A stretch of 64,000 nt of DNA from Streptomyces sp. NBC_01591. GTDB taxonomy: Bacteria; Actinomycetota; Actinomycetes; Streptomycetales; Streptomycetaceae. The stretch lies in NCBI RefSeq assembly GCF_035918155.1, contig NZ_CP109327.1:2046001-2110000 (forward strand). Direction: 5' to 3'. The position numbers were made by a program, and so were the translations under genes. Below, piece after piece: positions 42,408 through 53,703 of this stretch. Every line of letters begins with the position of its first letter. Positions within the stretch are counted from its first letter, which is position 1. The notes below the pieces were generated by a model, which did no database searches, was not told the origin of the DNA, and saw only the letters and a list, made by a program, of their open reading frames with translations.

Positions 42408-43034
42408 TCAGGCCTCGAACGGACGGGCCGGCCACGGCGCGTCGGCCGGGCGCAGCGACTCGATCCCGTCACCGGCGAGGACCGCCGCGAGCGAGAGGAC
42501 GCCCACCACGAGGCAGTTGTTGTGCAGCTCCCCCGCGAGCACGCCCCGCACCAGCTCCTGGAGCGGCACCCGGGCCAGCTCCATGTCGGCCTCCTCCTCG
42601 GAGACCTCGAAGCGCTCCCCGTCGGCCTCGGAGAGATTCCGGGCCAGGAAGATCCGTACGGCCTCGTCGCAGCCACCCGGTGTGGTGTAGACGTCGGTCA
42701 GCACCCGCCAGTCCTCGGCCTTGACGTACGCCTCCTCGTAGAGCTCGCGCTGGGCCGCGCGCAGCGGATTCTCACCGGGGACGTCGAGCAGTCCGGCCGG
42801 GATCTCCCAGAGCTTGTGGCGCACCGGGTGGCGGTACTGCCGCAGCACGACGACCCGGTTGTCGTCGTCGAGCGCGAGCACGGCGACCGAGCCCGGGTGG
42901 ACCTGGTAGTCGCGGCGTACGACCGTGCCGTCCGGCATCACCACTTCGTCGGTGCGGACGCTGGTCTTGTTGCCGGTGAAGGGCGTCTCGGTCGCGGTGA
43001 CCTGCCACTCCTCGGGCGTGTCCTGGAAACCCAT
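42408..43034 (-). CDS. NUDIX hydrolase, ADP-ribose pyrophosphatase-like
   Basis: 208 residues. NUDIX region at 81-104 preceded by LRQYRHPVRHKLWEIPAG, typical of ADP-ribose pyrophosphatases. The box reads G-x5-E-x7-RELYEEAYV, so the second-last Gly of the consensus (REUxEExGU) is Tyr; the catalytic Glu residues are kept. It would split ADP-ribose into AMP and ribose-5-phosphate. The ATG at 43034 has GGGAGGACG upstream. It follows pyrG on the same strand after 89 bases and a hairpin, an order conserved in actinobacteria. Confidence 0.9.
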   Translation of the reverse strand: MGFQDTPEEWQVTATETPFTGNKTSVRTDEVVMPDGTVVRRDYQVHPGSVAVLALDDDNRVVVLRQYRHPVRHKLWEIPAGLLDVPGENPLRAAQRELYEEAYVKAEDWRVLTDVYTTPGGCDEAVRIFLARNLSEADGERFEVSEEEADMELARVPLQELVRGVLAGELHNNCLVVGVLSLAAVLAGDGIESLRPADAPWPARPFEA

Positions 43035-43059
43035 CTACGTCCTCCCACGAAAAACAGAA

Positions 43060-43096
43060 ACCGGGGCACGCTTCCTCGAAGGACGCGTACCCCGGT
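43060..43096 (-). terminator. Hairpin after pyrG
   Basis: Arms 43060-43071 and 43085-43096 pair over 12 bases with one mismatch. It lies between pyrG and the NUDIX gene, so read-through may still supply the NUDIX gene. Confidence 0.6.
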
Positions 43097-43123
43097 CAAC
43101 GTTAACGCCTGTGCGGCGCCGGA

Positions 43124-44809
<1,686 letters not shown>

Positions 44810-45191
44810 AGCCAAAGGGGGCTCCCGTGGTCGCGATCGTGAGGTGCGTACCGGCGTTTTCGTCCGGAGACTCCGGAGGCGCCGTCGCTGCGGTTCGGGG
44901 GCCTCGTCTGCGGTTGCGGACGACCACCGGTCCACGGGCTACCAGGGTATCAGCGCCGAGGGGACCCCGCTTCCGGCCGTAATCCGGACGCCCACCTCGC
45001 ATGATCACCACGAGTGCCCGTACACACACCCGTTCGGGACAGATGTGTTGTCAAGACCGTCGCGCGGACCACCTGGGTGCGTCGTATCCTGCTCGGACAC
45101 TCGCCCCGGGCGAGGTGACACGTTCGCAGGTTTCCCCACAACAACCCCTTGCGACGACCTCTTGACCCGCAGTAATGCCCTACGGGGCGAC
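44810..45191. promoter_or_regulatory. 382-base divergent region, pyrG / GH15
   Basis: No gene could be supported. It should hold both promoters. The right half is less GC-rich, with a TTGTCA at 45050 and a TTGACC at 45164 as possible -35 elements for the GH15 gene, neither with a good -10. No leader peptide or palindrome was recognised. Confidence 0.35.
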
Positions 45192-47018
45192 ATGGCCGTT
45201 CGACTGGAGATGCACGTGGCCGGGCGCATCGAGGATTACGCACTCATCGGAGACATGCAGACCGCCGCCCTGGTCTGCCGGGACGGCACAGTGGACTGGC
45301 TGTGCCTTCCCCGCTTCGATTCGCACGCCGTCTTCGCGGGACTGCTGGGCACCGAGGAGCATGGCTTCTGGCGCCTGGGTCCGGCGCGGGCGGACGGGAC
45401 GGAGCCGCCGTCCGCGGACCGCCGCCGCTACCGCGGGGACTCCCTCATCCTGGAATCGGAGTGGGACACACCGCGCGGAACGGTCCGAGTGACCGATTTC
45501 ATGCCGCCGCGTGACGGCGCACCGCAGGTGATCCGGATCGTGGAAGGGATCAGCGGCCGGGTGCCGATGCGCTCGGAGCTGCGCATGCGGTTCAGCTACG
45601 GCCGGGTCACCCCATGGGTGCACAAGGTCGACGGCCGTACGGTCGCCGTCGCGGGCCCGGACTCCGTCTGGCTGGACACCCCCGCCGACACGTACGGCGA
45701 GAACCTCACGACGTACTCCGACTTCACGGTCGCGCCGGGTGACCGGATCGCGTTCACGATCAGCTGGCAGCCCTCGCACCACGAGCCGCCGGGCCTGCCG
45801 GACCCGGAGGGTTCGCTGGACGCGACCGCCGACTTCTGGCGCGAATGGGTCGAGCAGTGCACGTACCACGGGCCCTACCGCGAGGCCGTGGTCCGCTCCC
45901 TGATCACCCTCAAGGCCCTGACGTACGCGCCGACCGGCGGCATCGTCGCCGCGCCGACCACCTCCCTGCCGGAGGACATCGGCGGCTCCCGGAACTGGGA
46001 CTACCGCTACACCTGGCTGCGCGACGCCGCGATCACGCTCTCCTCGCTGCTGCGCACCGGGTACCGCGAGGAGGCCCGCGCCTGGCGCGAGTGGCTGCTG
46101 CGGGCGGTCGCCGGCGACCCGGAGAACCTGCAGATCATGTACGGCATCGCGGGTGAGCGCGAGCTGGGCGAGGCCGAGCTGGACTGGCTGCCCGGTTACG
46201 AGAACTCGGGCCCGGTCCGGGTCGGCAACGGCGCCGCGGGTCAGCTCCAGCTGGATGTGTACGGCGAGGTCACCGAGGCGCTGCACCTCGCCCACATGAC
46301 GGGCCTGACCCGCAACGACTACGCGACGGGCCTCCAGCTCAAGCTGATCGAGTACCTGGAGAAGCACTGGGACGAGCCGGACGAGGGCATCTGGGAGGTG
46401 CGCGGGCCGCGCCGCCACTTCGTCCACTCGAAGGTGATGGCCTGGGTCGCCGTCGACCGCACCATCAAGCTCATCGAGTCCGGGGACGCGGAGGGGCCGC
46501 TGGAGCAGCTGCGCGAACTGCGCGACGACATCCACCGCGATGTCTGCGAGCGGGGCTACGACCAGGAACGCAACACCTTCACGCAGTCCTACGGCTCGAA
46601 GGAACTGGACGCCTCGCTCCTGCTCATCCCCCAGATGGGCTTCCTGCCGCCGGACGACAAGCGCGTGATCGGCACGATCGAGGCGATCCAGCGCGAGCTG
46701 TCCACCGAGGACGGCTTCGTGCTGCGCTACCCCACCTCGGGCGAGGACACGGGCGTCGACGGCCTGGAGGGCGACGAGGGCGCGTTCCTGGCCTGCTCGT
46801 TCTGGCTGGCGGACGACCTGGCGATGATCGGCCGGGTCGACGAGGCACGCCAGCTCTTCGAGCGGCTGCTGTCCCTGCGCAACGATCTGGGTCTGCTCGC
46901 GGAGGAGTGGGATCCCCGGCTGCAGCGCCAGGTGGGTAACTTCCCGCAGGCCTTCAGCCATGTGCCGCTGATCGACACGGCACTGCGCCTGACGGCGAGC
47001 GGGGCGTACGTCGGCTGA
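45192..47018 (+). CDS. Glycoside hydrolase family 15 protein (trehalase/glucoamylase-like)
   Basis: 608 residues. The N-terminal beta domain opens AGRIEDYALIGDMQTAALVC and DGTVDWLCLPRFDS; the (alpha/alpha)6 barrel begins near residue 225, with LPEDIGGSRNWDYRYTWLRDAA and LQIMYGIAGERELGEAELDW. These are typical of actinobacterial GH15 enzymes, some of which are trehalases rather than glucoamylases. No signal peptide, so it is cytoplasmic, fitting a trehalase or glycogen-related role. ATG 45192 is used; ATG 45210 or GTG 45216 are possible starts. Monocistronic, ended by a strong hairpin. Confidence 0.92.
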   Translation: MAVRLEMHVAGRIEDYALIGDMQTAALVCRDGTVDWLCLPRFDSHAVFAGLLGTEEHGFWRLGPARADGTEPPSADRRRYRGDSLILESEWDTPRGTVRVTDFMPPRDGAPQVIRIVEGISGRVPMRSELRMRFSYGRVTPWVHKVDGRTVAVAGPDSVWLDTPADTYGENLTTYSDFTVAPGDRIAFTISWQPSHHEPPGLPDPEGSLDATADFWREWVEQCTYHGPYREAVVRSLITLKALTYAPTGGIVAAPTTSLPEDIGGSRNWDYRYTWLRDAAITLSSLLRTGYREEARAWREWLLRAVAGDPENLQIMYGIAGERELGEAELDWLPGYENSGPVRVGNGAAGQLQLDVYGEVTEALHLAHMTGLTRNDYATGLQLKLIEYLEKHWDEPDEGIWEVRGPRRHFVHSKVMAWVAVDRTIKLIESGDAEGPLEQLRELRDDIHRDVCERGYDQERNTFTQSYGSKELDASLLLIPQMGFLPPDDKRVIGTIEAIQRELSTEDGFVLRYPTSGEDTGVDGLEGDEGAFLACSFWLADDLAMIGRVDEARQLFERLLSLRNDLGLLAEEWDPRLQRQVGNFPQAFSHVPLIDTALRLTASGAYVG

Positions 47019-47025
47019 CCCCGGG

Positions 47026-47059
47026 TCACGGGGCGGGCGGAGACCCGCCCGCCCCGTGA
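47026..47059. terminator. Bidirectional terminator, 15-bp perfect stem
   Basis: Arms 47026-47040 and 47045-47059 are perfectly complementary with a 4-base loop, between the convergent GH15 and sulfurtransferase genes. Confidence 0.8.
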
Positions 47060-47063
47060 GGTC

Positions 47064-47927
47064 TCACTGCGCCCCGGTCACGACGGGCCGCTGCGACGGC
47101 AGCCCCCACTCGCTCCAGGACCCGTCGTACACGGCCTGTCCGCGGTACCCCGCCAGTTCGGCCCCCAGCGCCAGGACGCACGCGGTGACGCCCGAGCCGC
47201 AGCTGAGGACCAGTCGCTCGCGCTCCCCGGCGAGGGCGGCGAACACGGCACGCAGCTCGTCCGACGGACGCATCCGCCCGTCGCGCTGGATCTCTCCGAA
47301 GGGCAGGTTGACCGCCCCCGGCATGTGTCCGGCGCGCAGCCCGGGCCGGGGTTCGGCGACGGTGCCGGTGTACCGGTCCCTGGACCGGGCGTCGAGGACC
47401 ACCGCGGCGGGGTCGGCCAGGGCCGCCGCCACTTCTTCGCTGCCGACGAACAGCCCCGCGCGCGGCCGTGCGGTGAAGTCACCGGGCGCCGCGGCGGGCT
47501 CGGGGAGGGCGTTCTCCAGCGGTAGCCCGGCGTCGGCCCAGGCGGGCAGGCCGCCGTCGAGCACCGCGACCCGGGCGAAGCCCATCGCCCGTAGCATCCA
47601 CCAGGCCCGCGCGCTGGAGTAGATGCCCGCGCCGTCGTGGACGACGACGGTGTCGGTGCCGTTCACGCCGAGGGAGCGCAGCTCCTCGGTGAACCGGCCG
47701 GCGTCGGGCATCGTGTGGGGCAGCGGTCCGGAGTGGTCGGACAGCGCCCCGTCGATGTCGAAGGCCCGCGCTCCCGGGATCCGCCGCTCGCGGCCCCGGT
47801 GCGCGCCGACCGAGGCGTCGAGGACCACCAGTCCCGGCGTGCCGAGCCGCCGCGCCAGCCAGTCGACCCCGACCAGCGGGCCGGGAAGCTCCTGCCCGCC
47901 TGCGTACGCCGCTACGTCGTCGCCCAC
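47064..47927 (-). CDS. Tandem-rhodanese sulfurtransferase
   Basis: 287 residues with two rhodanese domains. The catalytic Cys243 is in CGSGVTA, the loop typical of 3-mercaptopyruvate sulfurtransferases (CG[ST]GVT) rather than thiosulfate rhodaneses (CRKGVT). The first domain (LVVLDASVGAHRGRERRIPGA, AWWMLRAMGFARVAVLDGG) is the inactive structural copy. It would transfer sulfur from 3-mercaptopyruvate, linking to cysteine degradation. The GTG at 47927 has GGAG 5 bases upstream; the frame open to 47969 adds a Cys/Pro-rich stretch without support. No Cys leader peptide is visible upstream. Confidence 0.92.
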   Translation of the reverse strand: MGDDVAAYAGGQELPGPLVGVDWLARRLGTPGLVVLDASVGAHRGRERRIPGARAFDIDGALSDHSGPLPHTMPDAGRFTEELRSLGVNGTDTVVVHDGAGIYSSARAWWMLRAMGFARVAVLDGGLPAWADAGLPLENALPEPAAAPGDFTARPRAGLFVGSEEVAAALADPAAVVLDARSRDRYTGTVAEPRPGLRAGHMPGAVNLPFGEIQRDGRMRPSDELRAVFAALAGERERLVLSCGSGVTACVLALGAELAGYRGQAVYDGSWSEWGLPSQRPVVTGAQ

Positions 47928-48196
47928 GTCTGCTCCAGGTCCGGGTCCACATTCAGGGCCACTCGGCATTCAGGGCAACTCGGCCCGAACCGCGCGGCGC
48001 TCACAAGATCGCAGCGGCGCTCGTCCCGTGTCAACAGCGGTTTTGCGGTCCCCGGACCGCCGGGCGCGCGGTGCGTGGACTTCCCCGGTGGCTCCCTGGT
48101 GGCTCCCCGACGACGCCTCGGACGCCCGGGGCCGGTACCTTCCTGAATCAGGGCGACCGCCCGTCCGACCCGAATGGAAGCGCGAGGCCAGAGCCA

Positions 48197-49822
48197 GTGG
48201 AGACCCAAGGCGGAATCACCGTGCAGCGAGCCCTTGAGCTGCCGGGGCTGCGCGGCGGGCTCCCGGAGGTGGTGGCCGGCGCGGACCGGCTGAACCGTAC
48301 GGTGCGCTGGGTGCATGCGGGCGAGGTGCCCAACATCGCTTCGCTGCTCAAGGGCGGTGAACTGCTGCTCACCACCGGTCTCGGGCTCGGCACCCGCCCC
48401 GCCGAGCAGCGCGCCTTCGTCCGCAGGCTCGCCGACCGCCGGATCGCCGCCCTGGTGGTGGAGCTCGGGCCGCGCTTCAGCAGACTGCCGGCGTCGATAG
48501 TGGACGCCGCCCGCGCCGCGGGTCTGCCCCTGGTGCAGCTGCACCGCGAGGTGCCGTTCGTGACGGTGACCGAGGAGATCCACACCGAGATCGTCAACGG
48601 TCACTACGCGCTGCTGCGGCAGGCCGAGGACGTGCACCGGCGCTGCACGGAGGCGCTCCTCGGCGGTGGCGGGGTACCCCAGGTGCTCGGCATCCTGGCG
48701 GACTTCGCGGCCAACCCGGTCTTCCTGGAGACGGCGGACGGCCAGTTGCTGTACGCGGCGGGCCCCGCGTCCGGTCCGGTCTCCGCCGATCCGCTCCAGG
48801 TGTGGGACGGGATGCGCGGCGGCCGGGCGGCCCGGGAGGCACCGCCCACCGGTTCGGTGCTGGTGGATGTGCCGGGCGGCGGCCCGGGCACGGGTTCGGT
48901 ACGGGCCAGGCTGGTGCTGCTGGCCGTGTCCGGGCCGCTGGTGACCGTGCACCGGATGGCGGCGGAGCGGGCGGCGGGGATTCTCGCCGTCGTGCTGATG
49001 CAGGCCCGCCAGGAGGAGGAGCTCGCGGCCCGCGGCCGGGGCGACTTCCTGACGGATCTCGCCGAGGGCCGGATCACGCCGGAGGACGCGCCCGCGCAGG
49101 CCCGCGTGCTGGGCTTCAGGCCCGCCGAGATGCCGCTGCTGCCGGTCGTGATGCGGCTGGCCCCCGAGCTCTCGGTGTCCGGGAACTGGGCGTTGCTGGC
49201 GCGGGCGGTGCTGGAGGAGCTCTCGTCGGTGGGTGTGCCGGTGCTGCTGGGCGTGCGGCCCGTGGAGGGCCGGGTTCCGGTGCTGCTCGGGCTGCGGTCC
49301 GAGACGGAGCGCACGGCGGTCGCGGACCGGGTCGCGGCGGCGCTGCGGGCGGGTGTGGAGCGGGCCGGGCTGGAGCGGGCCGGATCGCATCCGCCGGTCG
49401 TGGTGGTGGGCGTGGCGGGCGGCTGGGCGGCGGCCGGCGCGGGGTTGCGGCACGCTGCCGAGACGGCGACGGCCGCGCGCGGTCTCAGTGACCGGCCCTG
49501 GTACGACGCCCGGCGCCTCGACATCGATCTGCTGCTGTGGCGGCTGCGGGACCACCCGGATCTGGCGGCGTTCGTGGACCGGGCGATCGGCCCGCTGCGC
49601 GATCACGACCGCACCTCGCGCCCGGCGCTGCTGCCGACGCTGGAGACGTATCTGGCCCACGCGGGCCGCAAGGCGGAGACGGCGCGGGAGCTGCATCTGA
49701 ACCGGCAGACGCTGTACAACCGGCTGGCCCGCATCGGCGAACTGCTCGGCACCGACCTGGACGACCCCCAGGCGGTGCTGGCGCTCAGCCTGGCGCTCCG
49801 GGCCCGCCGCCACACCTCGTAG
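48197..49822 (+). CDS. PucR family transcriptional regulator
   Basis: 541 residues. The N-terminal PucR ligand domain (ITVQRALELPGLRGGLPEVV to about residue 125, with LLKGGELLLTTGLGLG) is followed by a GAF-like middle and a C-terminal PucR-type helix-turn-helix: LLPTLETYLAHAGRKAETAR, then ELHLNRQTLYNRLARIGELLG. Family members control purine, amino acid or polyamine catabolism. Start GTG 48197; GTG 48221 (MQRALELP) is possible. The 269-base gap before it holds its promoter. No metabolic partner gene is adjacent, so the regulon is unknown. Confidence 0.93.
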   Translation: METQGGITVQRALELPGLRGGLPEVVAGADRLNRTVRWVHAGEVPNIASLLKGGELLLTTGLGLGTRPAEQRAFVRRLADRRIAALVVELGPRFSRLPASIVDAARAAGLPLVQLHREVPFVTVTEEIHTEIVNGHYALLRQAEDVHRRCTEALLGGGGVPQVLGILADFAANPVFLETADGQLLYAAGPASGPVSADPLQVWDGMRGGRAAREAPPTGSVLVDVPGGGPGTGSVRARLVLLAVSGPLVTVHRMAAERAAGILAVVLMQARQEEELAARGRGDFLTDLAEGRITPEDAPAQARVLGFRPAEMPLLPVVMRLAPELSVSGNWALLARAVLEELSSVGVPVLLGVRPVEGRVPVLLGLRSETERTAVADRVAAALRAGVERAGLERAGSHPPVVVVGVAGGWAAAGAGLRHAAETATAARGLSDRPWYDARRLDIDLLLWRLRDHPDLAAFVDRAIGPLRDHDRTSRPALLPTLETYLAHAGRKAETARELHLNRQTLYNRLARIGELLGTDLDDPQAVLALSLALRARRHTS

Positions 49823-49839
49823 GCGAGCGGTCGAGCGGC

Positions 49840-50934
49840 TCACCGTGCCCGTGCCGCCAACGGCTGGGTCAACTCGTCGTACACACTGAGCACCTGGGCG
49901 ATCGTGTCGTCCTCGGTCGGCCAACTCGCGGCCTGGACAAGCCCGGCGGCCGCCATCTCCTCGCGCCGCCGCGGGTCCCCGAGCAGCCTGGCCACCGCCC
50001 GCGCGAGCGCCTCCGCGTTGCCGTACGGCACGAGTTCCGCCGCGTCCCCCACGAGTTCAGGCACCCCGCCGACCGCGGTGGCGACCAGCGGGACGCCGAG
50101 CCGCAGCGCTTCCTGGGCCTGCACCGAACGCGCCTCCCAACTGCTGGACAGCACCGCCAGATCCGCCGCGGCGAGCAGTTCGGCGCGGTCGTCGCGGCCG
50201 CCGATGAGCCGGACGGGCAGTTCCTCGTTCCTGATCCGGCGCTGCAGAGCGGCCCGTTCCCGCCCCTCGCCCACGATGACCAGGAGCGGCGCGGGGTCGA
50301 GCTCGCGCCACAGCCGCGCGGCGTCGAGCAGCGCACCGTATCCGTGATGCGGTACGAGACTCCCGCAGGCGACGATCAACGGCCGCTCCACCACGCCGAG
50401 TTCGGCCCGCGCCTTGCCCGCGTGGGCGCCGTCGGGCAAGCGGGGTACGGGGGCGGAGACCGGTGCGAGCCGCGCGTCGCGCGCTCCTCGGCGCCGTGCC
50501 CGGTCGACCAGGTCCGATGTCGTGCCGAGCACAACGGCCGCCGCACGGGCGGCCCTTCGCTCCATGAGCCGGATCAGCCGACTGCGGGTCCCTTCGGCGT
50601 GGGCGCGGGCGTGCCAGGTGACGACCAGCGGAACGCGCCGGCCGCCGAGCGCGAGGGCGGCGCGCACGGCGGCGTGCGGTCCGTGCGCGTGGACGACGTC
50701 CGCCGTCGCGCAGGCGGTGCGCAGGGCGGCGACGGAGACGGGGTCACTGCGCCGCGGCACGGGGGCGAAACGGGCTCCCGTACCGGAGTAGTCGTAGGCG
50801 TGGTCCAGTTCGGCCGGGGCGCAGACGGTGACGTGCACGCCTCTCGCCACGAGTCCCGCGGCCAGCGAGCTGACGTGGGCACTGCTGCCCGCGCTGCCGC
50901 CGCCCAGGACTTGGACCGTACGCAGCTGTGACAC
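49840..50934 (-). CDS. Glycosyltransferase family 4 protein
   Basis: 364 residues, GT-B fold. The Gly-rich N-terminal LGGGSAGSSAHVSSLAAGL, acceptor-domain VVHAHGPHAAVRAAL, donor-domain VACGSLVPHHGYGALLDAARL and SSSWEARSVQAQEALRLGVP (E-x7-E region) are visible. The C-terminal domain ends with Pro/Leu/Ala/Arg residues. GTG 50934 gives MSQLRTVQVLGGG with GGGAG 11 bases upstream. It follows the MraY-like membrane protein gene on the same strand after about 190 bases, which suggests assembly of a lipid-linked glycan. The sugar is unknown. Confidence 0.9.
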   Translation of the reverse strand: MSQLRTVQVLGGGSAGSSAHVSSLAAGLVARGVHVTVCAPAELDHAYDYSGTGARFAPVPRRSDPVSVAALRTACATADVVHAHGPHAAVRAALALGGRRVPLVVTWHARAHAEGTRSRLIRLMERRAARAAAVVLGTTSDLVDRARRRGARDARLAPVSAPVPRLPDGAHAGKARAELGVVERPLIVACGSLVPHHGYGALLDAARLWRELDPAPLLVIVGEGRERAALQRRIRNEELPVRLIGGRDDRAELLAAADLAVLSSSWEARSVQAQEALRLGVPLVATAVGGVPELVGDAAELVPYGNAEALARAVARLLGDPRRREEMAAAGLVQAASWPTEDDTIAQVLSVYDELTQPLAARAR

Positions 50935-51121
50935 GTTGAATGGCTCCCGGGGCTCCCGAGTCGGCGGTGATTGCACCGCCAAGGATGCCAGTCCGTACGC
51001 ACGTTCCGGCACAATCAGGCCGCCGTTCCGGCCCGCACAGCAACAACCGGACGCGCCCTACCACTCGCACGGGTGAGAAACCGGCGCGCTACTGACTCGC
51101 CCGTCCCTGCGGCTTCCTCCG

Positions 51122-51886
51122 TCAGCGGTCCGCCAGCACCTGGACGAGTCGGCTGATCCGGTCCCCGTACACCGCCGCCGCGACCAACCCGGCGGCATGC
51201 GCAACGAGTCCGGCCCGGCCGCGGCCCGCGACGATCGCGACACCGAGCGCGGCACCCAGGGCGTGGGCCCCGGTGTCCCCGAGCATGGTCCGCTCCCCCA
51301 GATCGTCGGCGACGAGCGCGGCCACGGCCCCCATCGGCGCGGCGGCGAGCCCGCCCTGCGGCAGGCCGGGGGCCCCGAGGGCGAGCACCGTGGCGGCGGC
51401 CGTCGCGGGCCGCACGTCCGTCAGATTGACGAGATGCGCGGTTCCGGCGATCACGACCCCGGCGAGCATCCGGTCGACGGGCCGCTCCTTGAGCAGCGCG
51501 CCGGCAGCCAGCCCTGCGGCCCCGATCCCGAAGAGCTTCACCGCGCCGCTGGTCACCTCGCCGTCCCGCAGCGCACCCAGGTGCGCGCGGAACCCGCGGC
51601 GCGGATCGTCCGCACCGGCGAGGTCGTCGTACGCACCGCAGCCACCGGCCGCCAGTACGGCCAGCGTGGCGGCGCACCGGGTACGGGCCGGCAGCGGGAG
51701 GACGGCCGCTCCGGCCGCGGCGCCGAGGGCGGCGGCCGGGCCCGCGTACAGATCGACGGTACGGCCCGCGTAGTTGGTCCGCTGCCGGAGCGTGCGCGGC
51801 CGGGCCCGCAGCGCCCGGTACACACCCCCCGCGACGGCGGCGGCGACGGCACCGGACATCACGGCCCTGCTGAACGCTGCTCCCAT
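51122..51886 (-). CDS. Divergent MraY/WecA-like membrane protein
   Basis: 254 residues with about eight hydrophobic segments. Three blocks recall the polyprenyl-phosphate phospho-sugar transferase superfamily: GCGAYDDLAGADDPRRGFRAH (DD motif, about residue 81), HLVNLTDVRPATAA (N-x-x-D, where MraY has N-x-x-D-G) and MLGDTGAHALGAALG (where MraY has MGDTGSLALG). The Gly after the catalytic Asp is missing and the C-terminal His-rich loop is not evident, so catalysis cannot be assumed. I know homologues only as hypothetical streptomycete proteins. Start ATG 51886 without a clear ribosome-binding site. Confidence 0.75.
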   Translation of the reverse strand: MGAAFSRAVMSGAVAAAVAGGVYRALRARPRTLRQRTNYAGRTVDLYAGPAAALGAAAGAAVLPLPARTRCAATLAVLAAGGCGAYDDLAGADDPRRGFRAHLGALRDGEVTSGAVKLFGIGAAGLAAGALLKERPVDRMLAGVVIAGTAHLVNLTDVRPATAAATVLALGAPGLPQGGLAAAPMGAVAALVADDLGERTMLGDTGAHALGAALGVAIVAGRGRAGLVAHAAGLVAAAVYGDRISRLVQVLADR

Positions 51887-51963
51887 GCGCGCCACACTAC
51901 GCAGCGGCCCGCCGGGGCCACCCGGCGGGCCGGAGCGCCGAACGGTCCGGCAGCCGGGCCCGC

Positions 51964-53703
51964 CTACCCGTCCGCCCGCGCCGCGGCCAGCAGCTCCTCC
52001 GCATGGGCCCGTGCCGTCTGGGAGTCCTCCTGGCCCGCGAGCATCCGGGACAGCTCCCGCACCCGGTCCTCGCCCTCCAGGACCGTGACCCCGCTGCTGG
52101 TCACCGACCCGTCCACCGTCTTCTCGACCAGCAGTTGCCGGTCCGCGAAGGCCGCCACCTGCGGCAGGTGTGTGACGACGACGACCTGAGCGGACCTGGC
52201 GAGCTTCGCGAGGCGGCGTCCGACCTCGACCGCGGCCTTGCCGCCGACGCCCGCGTCGACCTCGTCGAAGAGGTACGTGGGTACGGGGTCGGCGCCCGCG
52301 AAGACCACCTCGACGGCCAGCATCACCCGGGACAGCTCACCGCCCGACGCCCCCTTGGCGATCGGCCGCGGCTGGGCGCCGGGGTGCGGGGCCAGCAGCA
52401 GCTCGACCTCGTCGGCGCCGGACGGCCCGTAGACCACGCTCCGCCCGTCGATCTCGATGCCGGACGCCTCGTCGGCCGCCTCGGTCTGCCGGATGTCGAA
52501 GGAGACCCGGGCGTGCGGCATGGCCAGCGAGGCCAGCTCCGCGGTCACCGCTTCGGCGAAGAGCGCGGCCGCCCGGTTGCGCGCATCGGTCAACGCCTGC
52601 CCGAGGCCGGAGAGTTCGGCCCGCAGCGCATCGCGTTCGAGGGTCAGCTCGCCGATCCGGTCGTCGTCGCCCTCCAGCTCGGTGAGCCGGGCGGCGCCCT
52701 CCTGGGCCCAGGCGAGCACGGCGCCGATGTCCTCGCCGTACTTCCGGGTGAGCGCGGTGAGCGCGGCGCGCCGCTCCTCCACCGCGGCCAGCCGCAGCGG
52801 ATCGGCGTCCAACTGGTCTGCGTACCCGGCCAGTTCGCCCGCCACATCGGAGAGCAGGATCGAGATCTCGCCGATCCGGTCGGCGAGCGCCGCCAGTGCC
52901 GGATCGTGGGCGCGCACGGTGTCCAGGGACCGTCCGGCGGCGGCGACCACGGTCGTCGCGTCGACGCCCTCCGGGTCCTCCGGATTGCCCGCGAGCGCGG
53001 TGTGCGCGAGGGCCGCGGCGGAGGAGAGCGCTTCCGCGTGGCCGAGCCGCTCGGCCTCGGCGGCGAGGTCGACGTCCTCACCGGCCAGTGGTTCGACCGC
53101 GGCGATCTCGCCCAGCCCGAAGCGCAGCAGATCGGCTTCCTGGGCGCGTTCACGGGCCCGCGTCGTCAGCTCGTCGAGCTCCGTGACGACGGCCCGCAGC
53201 CGCCGGTACGCCGCCGCGTACTCGGCGTGCGGCCCGGAGACACCGTCGCCGGCGAACCGGTCGAGCGCCTGCCGCTGCCGGGCGGGCTTGAGCAGTCCCT
53301 GCTGGTCGGTCTGGCCGTGCACGGCGACGAGTTCGGCGGCGAGTTCGGCGAGCACCCCGACCGGCACGGACCGGCCGCCGAGATGCGCCCGGGAGCGCCC
53401 CTCCGCGGAGACGGTACGGCTGATCAGCAGCGCGCCGTCCTCGATCTCGGCCCCGGCCTCCTCGGCCCGCAGGGCGACGGTGTCGCCGTCGGACACCGTG
53501 ATCCGCCCCTCGACGACGGCGGCCTTGGCCCCGATCCGTACCAGGGCGGGGTCGGCACGCCCGCCGAGCAGCAGCCCCAGGCTGGTGACGACCATGGTCT
53601 TGCCCGCGCCGGTCTCACCCGTCACCGCGGTGAAGCCGGGTGACAGCTCCACCACCGCGTCGTCGATGACCCCGAGCGACCGTATCCGCATCTCCTCCAA
53701 CAC
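51964..53703 (-). CDS. recN: DNA repair protein RecN
   Basis: 579 residues, SMC-like ATPase. Walker A GETGAGKT (29-36), a long Ala/Glu/Leu-rich coiled coil (about residues 150-370), the ABC-type signature KGASGGELSRVMLAVE and Walker B TYLFDEVDAGVGG are all present. RecN holds broken DNA ends together during double-strand break repair. GTG 53703 (MLEEMRIRSLGV) has AAGG 8 bases upstream and fits the family; the frame continues 6 bases upstream. It lies 113 bases after nadK. No clear SOS box was found. Confidence 0.95.
   Translation of the reverse strand: MLEEMRIRSLGVIDDAVVELSPGFTAVTGETGAGKTMVVTSLGLLLGGRADPALVRIGAKAAVVEGRITVSDGDTVALRAEEAGAEIEDGALLISRTVSAEGRSRAHLGGRSVPVGVLAELAAELVAVHGQTDQQGLLKPARQRQALDRFAGDGVSGPHAEYAAAYRRLRAVVTELDELTTRARERAQEADLLRFGLGEIAAVEPLAGEDVDLAAEAERLGHAEALSSAAALAHTALAGNPEDPEGVDATTVVAAAGRSLDTVRAHDPALAALADRIGEISILLSDVAGELAGYADQLDADPLRLAAVEERRAALTALTRKYGEDIGAVLAWAQEGAARLTELEGDDDRIGELTLERDALRAELSGLGQALTDARNRAAALFAEAVTAELASLAMPHARVSFDIRQTEAADEASGIEIDGRSVVYGPSGADEVELLLAPHPGAQPRPIAKGASGGELSRVMLAVEVVFAGADPVPTYLFDEVDAGVGGKAAVEVGRRLAKLARSAQVVVVTHLPQVAAFADRQLLVEKTVDGSVTSSGVTVLEGEDRVRELSRMLAGQEDSQTARAHAEELLAAARADG

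Noticed and set aside
47912..49924. 670-codon minus-strand open frame
   Set aside because: Antisense to the PucR regulator, whose domains are unmistakable.
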